A stretch of DNA of 9,558 nt from Deltaproteobacteria bacterium (lineage in GTDB: Bacteria > Myxococcota_A > SURF-8): assembly GCA_029570245.1 (NCBI GenBank), contig JAKQSH010000041.1, positions 1 through 9,558 on the forward strand. The letters are read 5' to 3'. The position numbers were made by a program, and so were the translations under genes. Shown one piece after another: positions 6,462-9,558 of the stretch (positions are counted from its first letter, which is position 1; every line of letters begins with the position of its first letter). The notes beneath the pieces are model-generated. The model ran no database searches and had not been told where the DNA came from. It saw only the letters and a list, made by a program, of their open reading frames with translations.

Positions 6462-7492
6462 AGCTTATCGACCACAGCCAGATAATCCACGGCGGCGTTG
6501 CACTTGTCGTCGTACTCGAAAATTGTTTTGCGGAAAGCCGGCGCTTCTTTGAGGCGAGTTGAAACGCGTATGGGCGGCAGAACTTTTTCTTTGAAGTGAT
6601 TCTCCAGGTTTTCAAGCACATCGTGGGAAATGCGCGTGCGCATGTCATAAAATGTCGGCAGCACGCCCGCAATTTTAACCGGGCGGTGCAGCGTGTTCGA
6701 AATGTGATCCAGCGTGCGCATGACCTGCTTGACCGCCACCATCGACAGATAATCGCAGGAAACCGGAATCACCACTTCGTCGGCGTAGATCAGCGCGTTC
6801 TGGTTCAGCAGTGAAAGCGACGGCGCGCAGTCCATGACCACGAAGTGATAACCCTTTTCTCCGCCTTCCTTTATCATGGCGTTGCGCAGAATTTCGTTGG
6901 GGGCTTCCATGCGCGCCAGCATGATTTCGGCCTCGGCCAGGCGCTCGTTCGAGGTTATGACATCCAGATTGTTGCGGATGGGAACGATGCATTCGGTTGC
7001 CGGAGCTTCGCCGGAAATGAGATGATAACTGGTTTTTTCGCCGCGTATTCCGAGACATATTCCCACGTTGCCCTGGGCGTCGAGGTCGATGAGCAGGACA
7101 TTGAAGCCGCGCGCGGCCAGAGCAGCCGAAAGGTTTACAGCAGTGGTGGTTTTGCCGGTGCCGCCCTTCTGGTTTATCACGGCCAGACGGCGCACGCCGT
7201 ACTTGCGTGTAAATTCTCCCAGCAACTGCGGTTCGCGGCATTTTTCCGAGCAGAAATTCATGCTGCGGCCATTTACAATGGCACGCTGATAAGCAAATTC
7301 GACCTTGAAGGTTCTGCCGCAACTGGAACAGACCGCCTGATCGGACGCCGATTTTTCCTGCAACAGGCAGCGCTGACTGCAATAATGCCGCACAACGCCG
7401 TCCGGGCGGCGCATGATCTGATATGTGAATTTCGGCGTGAATTCCCTGCCGCAGACGATGCAGCTGACGGTCGCCTGTGTCGCTTTTTCCAA
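6452..7492 (-). CDS. ParA/MinD-family ATPase with N-terminal tandem zinc-finger-like modules
   Basis: The C-terminal ~245 residues form a ParA/Soj ATPase of the kind that positions DNA or large complexes by nucleotide-dependent dimerisation. Visible motifs are the deviant Walker A KGGTGKTT at 109-116 (signature Lys109, P-loop Lys114), Walker A' LIDLDAQGN at 134-142 and Walker B VVMDCAPSLS. The first ~90 residues are unusual: two related modules, C11-x2-C14...C38-x3-C42 and C55-x2-C58...C81-x3-C85, share CxxCGRxF, FxYQ and CSxxC, so they look like a 44-residue tandem duplication. All eight cysteines are intact. The modules probably bind zinc and give the ATPase a DNA or protein target. The start is TTG at 7492, set by GGAGGA 5 nt upstream; no upstream ATG keeps the first finger. 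No ParB gene or obvious parS-like cluster is seen, so this is an orphan ParA. Confidence 0.9.
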   Translation of the reverse strand: MEKATQATVSCIVCGREFTPKFTYQIMRRPDGVVRHYCSQRCLLQEKSASDQAVCSSCGRTFKVEFAYQRAIVNGRSMNFCSEKCREPQLLGEFTRKYGVRRLAVINQKGGTGKTTTAVNLSAALAARGFNVLLIDLDAQGNVGICLGIRGEKTSYHLISGEAPATECIVPIRNNLDVITSNERLAEAEIMLARMEAPNEILRNAMIKEGGEKGYHFVVMDCAPSLSLLNQNALIYADEVVIPVSCDYLSMVAVKQVMRTLDHISNTLHRPVKIAGVLPTFYDMRTRISHDVLENLENHFKEKVLPPIRVSTRLKEAPAFRKTIFEYDDKCNAAVDYLAVVDKLAQ

Positions 7493-7497
7493 GTCAG

Positions 7498-7503
7498 TCC
7501 TCC
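7498..7503 (-). promoter_or_regulatory. Ribosome binding site fixing a TTG start for the ParA-like gene
   Basis: On the minus strand GGAGGA is followed by 5 nt and then TTG (7492-7490). The first in-frame ATG lies inside the first finger, after Cys11 and Cys14, so TTG is the better start. Confidence 0.8.
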
Positions 7504-7536
7504 GTGGCGTTGCCTGCTCGAAGTAAGATTATTTTT

Positions 7537-7565
7537 AATGTATTTCAGCCCCGCACCGCTGTCAA
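7537..7565 (-). promoter_or_regulatory. Promoter of the ParA-like gene
   Basis: Minus-strand TTGACA (7565-7560) and TACATT (7542-7537; 4 of 6 matches to TATAAT) are separated by exactly 17 nt. Transcription would begin near 7530, giving a leader of about 38 nt. The gene is therefore probably expressed independently of the upstream restriction-modification cassette. Confidence 0.6.
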
Positions 7566-7604
7566 TAAAAGAAAGAAAGTCGCAGACTGAAGCTTGAATG
7601 CAGC

Positions 7605-7623
7605 GCCAGTCGGGATGCCAGTC
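7605..7623. repeat. Short direct repeat beside the restriction-modification cassette
   Basis: GCCAGTC occurs at 7605-7611 and again at 7617-7623. Its reverse complement GACTGGC is at 7661-7667, inside the 3' end of the methyltransferase gene. The repeats lie just outside the low-GC cassette. They could be chance or a remnant of insertion; no matching copy is seen at the other end. Confidence 0.3.
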
Positions 7624-7638
7624 TCATAAAAAGAATTA

Positions 7639-8235
7639 TTAAATTTCGCTGAACAGGGAGGACTGGCGTGACTTCTTATTGCTGCCGATAATTTCCCCCT
7701 GAAGTGATCTCAAGTCAACGACTGCTCCAAAATCTTTAAAAACACTGCGGAAAGAATCAATGTCGTTGTTCCAGTAAATCATTGCGCACGACATCGGTGC
7801 GCCTTTGCCTTCGTCTTTTCCTTCGACAAGAAAGCGAAGTCTTGTATCATATAAAAAACATACGGCTGTGGCCTGTCCCCAGACATATTCTTTCCAGTGA
7901 CTGGTGTTTGTCGCCACCGGCACAAGTGCGATAACGCGCGAGCCGTAATTCCGGTGGGCATGAGCGCATCTGAACAGCCAGTTCTTTATGGTGGTGCCAT
8001 TCACTTTGTCGGAACCATAAGGTGGATTGACGTATATTGTGGGGTAGTTCCAGGATTCTTTGAGTCCGTCATTTTCCGGCAGGCGGTACTCCATCTCTGC
8101 ACGCACCAGGGACCACTTATTGGAACATGGATCGAGGAATATTTTCCCGCCGAAAACTTTTCTTACTGCGTCAACATATTCAGGTGGAGTACACCAGTCA
8201 ACGCTTTGTGAATTTACCTTTCTTCCTGCCGTCAT
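7639..8235 (-). CDS. DNA N6-adenine methyltransferase, phage Dam-like family (restriction-modification partner)
   Basis: Transfers a methyl group from S-adenosylmethionine to adenine in a specific DNA sequence. The 198 residues show the short single-domain layout of the phage Dam family (the PF05869 type). DWCTPPEY lies at 13-20 and FLDPCS at 33-38 (cofactor-binding segment in place of a classical FxGxG). The catalytic NPPYG is at 70-74, and LVPVAT and RLRFLVEG follow at about 104-138. There is no room for a separate target-recognition domain. The C-terminus, KKSRQSSLFSEI, contains QSSLF, resembling the sliding-clamp-binding QxxLF motif. The ATG overlaps the stop of the upstream nuclease-like gene by 4 nt, with AAGG about 8 nt upstream inside that gene. 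The methylation should protect the host from the partner nuclease. The recognised sequence cannot be deduced. GC is lower than in the flanking genes. Confidence 0.88.
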   Translation of the reverse strand: MTAGRKVNSQSVDWCTPPEYVDAVRKVFGGKIFLDPCSNKWSLVRAEMEYRLPENDGLKESWNYPTIYVNPPYGSDKVNGTTIKNWLFRCAHAHRNYGSRVIALVPVATNTSHWKEYVWGQATAVCFLYDTRLRFLVEGKDEGKGAPMSCAMIYWNNDIDSFRSVFKDFGAVVDLRSLQGEIIGSNKKSRQSSLFSEI

Positions 8236-9410
8236 AAGTGTACCTTCAGCCAGTCTTTCCGTTTCAGAATATCAAGTTCACTTTTCAGTTCTGCAAGTTG
8301 TTTTCCTGCAGGTGCAATTATATTGAACCATGTTTCTATTCTATCTCTTCTGGTTCTGAAGTATTTCTGCAGAGCATAGTCTGCTGCAAGGGATATTTTT
8401 ACTTTCGTAAACTGATTCCCGCCTCCATTTCCTGTATAACTGGCCAGAAACGCCTCTTTGGCCGCAATAAATTCCTCTCCTGGATTCAGAAGCAAATCGT
8501 CAACAAACTGTACTATTCCTCTGTCGGTAAGAAAAAGAAGCCAATCGTATGACTGGGCAAGAACCTTAAGCTCTTTGTTGTGATTTTCGGAAGTAAACCA
8601 GTTGCCGTGATTGCTTACAACACCTATTGTCATAATAAAGCGGCGCAGAAACTCGGAATCTTTCGAAGAAATGATATCGGCCATCAGTTCGTAATAATCA
8701 TCCGTCACCAGAAACGATCCGTCACGTTTTTGTATCAGGCCGCCAATGCTGCCGTCTGACAATCTTATTTTCTGTAAAGCGGATACTGTTCTGGCTACAT
8801 AAGCGCCCTGTTTTGCCTTTTCAATTGTTTGTGGGCCTTTGCGCATTCCATCTTCTACTCCGACTCGCTTGCACTCAACAATGGCGAATGGATGACGCAA
8901 AAGCTCAACAACCGAACAGAGGCCTTGGCCGTCACTGTATTTTTCGAGATATGCGTTTATAAGGCGGTCGCGACTTTCGCAGACCGTGCATGAATTACGA
9001 AGGATGCGGTTCCTGTCCAGCAGGGTGTTGTTCTTTATTGAATTCTCCCTGAAGGCAGACCTTGCAATTTGTTCGTTTCCAACAATCTTTCTTGAAGTGA
9101 GAGGCAAATCGTCGGATGTGAACTCAATCTGTGTGAGTTCGGTTGATGGGTGAAGACTGTATTCGACATTATGGGTAATGTCGCTGTTTGCGAACTCCGG
9201 CAAGGGTCTTTCTATGGCAATGTGCTTTTCAAATCCCCAGGATTTCAAAGCATAAAAGGTTACAATTTCGACAAGAGTGCCAAGAGCCAGTCCCGCCGCT
9301 TTCTTTGAATCTCCGGCATAATGAAATACTTCTTCAGTAAGAACTTTCTGGAGCTGGTCAACTGATTCGTAAGACATATATGATTTCCCATTCCTGCACA
9401 CAATATCCAT
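8232..9410 (-). CDS. Probable type II restriction endonuclease (PD-(D/E)XK-like)
   Basis: I do not recognise a named enzyme. The 392-residue protein shows FAIVECKR at 175-182, where Glu179 and Lys181 match the (D/E)xK half of a PD-(D/E)XK nuclease site on a predicted beta strand. KGPQTIEKAKQGAYVAR follows at 191-207, whose Gln and basic residues could contact DNA. An earlier helix, LGTLVEIVTFYALKSWGF (43-60, with Glu48), resembles the helix that often precedes this fold. The first acidic metal ligand is not certain; Asp160 and Glu169 are candidates. A single CxxC is at 141-144. The linked methyltransferase is the main argument for function. The ATG at 9410 has no ribosome site and lies only about 6 nt from the predicted transcript start. 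The ATG at 9377 (codon 12) has a weak GGGA upstream and may be the true start. GC is low, which suggests transfer. Confidence 0.75.
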   Translation of the reverse strand: MDIVCRNGKSYMSYESVDQLQKVLTEEVFHYAGDSKKAAGLALGTLVEIVTFYALKSWGFEKHIAIERPLPEFANSDITHNVEYSLHPSTELTQIEFTSDDLPLTSRKIVGNEQIARSAFRENSIKNNTLLDRNRILRNSCTVCESRDRLINAYLEKYSDGQGLCSVVELLRHPFAIVECKRVGVEDGMRKGPQTIEKAKQGAYVARTVSALQKIRLSDGSIGGLIQKRDGSFLVTDDYYELMADIISSKDSEFLRRFIMTIGVVSNHGNWFTSENHNKELKVLAQSYDWLLFLTDRGIVQFVDDLLLNPGEEFIAAKEAFLASYTGNGGGNQFTKVKISLAADYALQKYFRTRRDRIETWFNIIAPAGKQLAELKSELDILKRKDWLKVHL

Positions 9411-9422
9411 ACTGCCGAATAT

Positions 9423-9450
9423 ATTCTATATCTCTTGCACGGTAAATCAA
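9423..9450 (-). promoter_or_regulatory. Promoter of the restriction-modification operon
   Basis: Minus-strand TTGATT (9450-9445) and TAGAAT (9428-9423; 5 of 6 matches to TATAAT) are 16 nt apart. Transcription would start near 9416. GGTAA at 9441-9445 and TTACC at 9456-9460 form a small inverted repeat around the -35, a possible repressor site. No controller-protein gene is visible in the window. Confidence 0.55.
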
Positions 9451-9558
9451 AAAAATTACCCGGCCCTGTCCGTCGGAAATCACAGAGCAGCAGAGAATTG
9501 TTCTTGTGGAGTCGGTGTTCCGATTTTTCTTGGATGCCCGCCGGAAATACGGTATCCC

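Noticed and set aside
6452..7492. A ParAB-parS partition locus
   Set aside because: No ParB-like gene is present on either side and I see no repeated palindromes near the gene, so only the orphan ATPase is supported.
6845..7597. A 250-codon plus-strand open frame opposite the ParA-like gene
   Set aside because: The minus-strand frame has intact Walker motifs, paired cysteines, a strong ribosome site and a promoter. The plus frame has no recognisable domain and covers that promoter.
7560..7638. An intrinsic terminator after the methyltransferase gene
   Set aside because: On the minus strand GACTG and CAGTC can pair over a 17-nt loop before a T-rich stretch, but the stem is only 5 bp and the loop is long. 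It is too weak to annotate.
9358..9558. A minus-strand frame entering from the right edge and ending inside the start of the nuclease gene, considered as a Vsr-type or controller gene
   Set aside because: Its translation lacks the Vsr motifs and any helix-turn-helix pattern, and it overlaps the predicted promoter. Chance opening is more likely.

Overview
The window looks like chromosomal DNA of a Gram-negative-type bacterium. It encodes a lipoprotein membrane-fusion protein with an RND pump, which implies an outer membrane. Most of it is GC-rich: 57% in the 5041-5100 line, counted by hand. I cannot place it in a phylum. The pairing of a NifS-type desulfurase with a short IscU-like scaffold is seen in many anaerobes, but that is only a hint.

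Layout. (1) 1-1827, plus strand: the end of an iron-sulfur cluster assembly operon. It holds a NifS/IscS-type cysteine desulfurase cut by the window edge, an IscU/NifU-N-type scaffold and a 75-residue Nfu (NifU C-terminal) carrier, closed by a strong intrinsic terminator at 1872-1916. (2) 1917-2216: non-coding, with an unexplained stable hairpin, a sigma-70-type promoter with a partly symmetric operator-like sequence, and a leader of about 160 nt. (3) 2217-6436, plus strand: a two-gene efflux operon, a lipoprotein membrane-fusion protein translationally coupled (ATGA) to an MdtB/MdtC-like RND transporter. No TolC-type outer-membrane channel is present, so the pump must borrow one. (4) 6452-7492, minus strand, convergent: an orphan ParA/MinD-type ATPase whose N-terminus carries two tandem CxxC...CxxxC zinc-finger-like modules. 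It starts at TTG behind a strong ribosome binding site and has its own promoter. (5) 7639-9410, minus strand: a lower-GC two-gene cassette (43% in the 8521-8580 line). A 392-residue protein with a nuclease-like VECK motif comes first, then a 198-residue phage-type (Dam family) DNA adenine methyltransferase, with a 4-nt overlap. I read it as a horizontally acquired restriction-modification system.

The most interesting items are the zinc-finger ParA, and the pairing of a normally solitary, phage-style Dam methyltransferase with a nuclease-like protein I cannot assign to a named family. The methyltransferase ends in a QSSLF sequence resembling a sliding-clamp-binding motif. Neither assignment could be tested by database search here.
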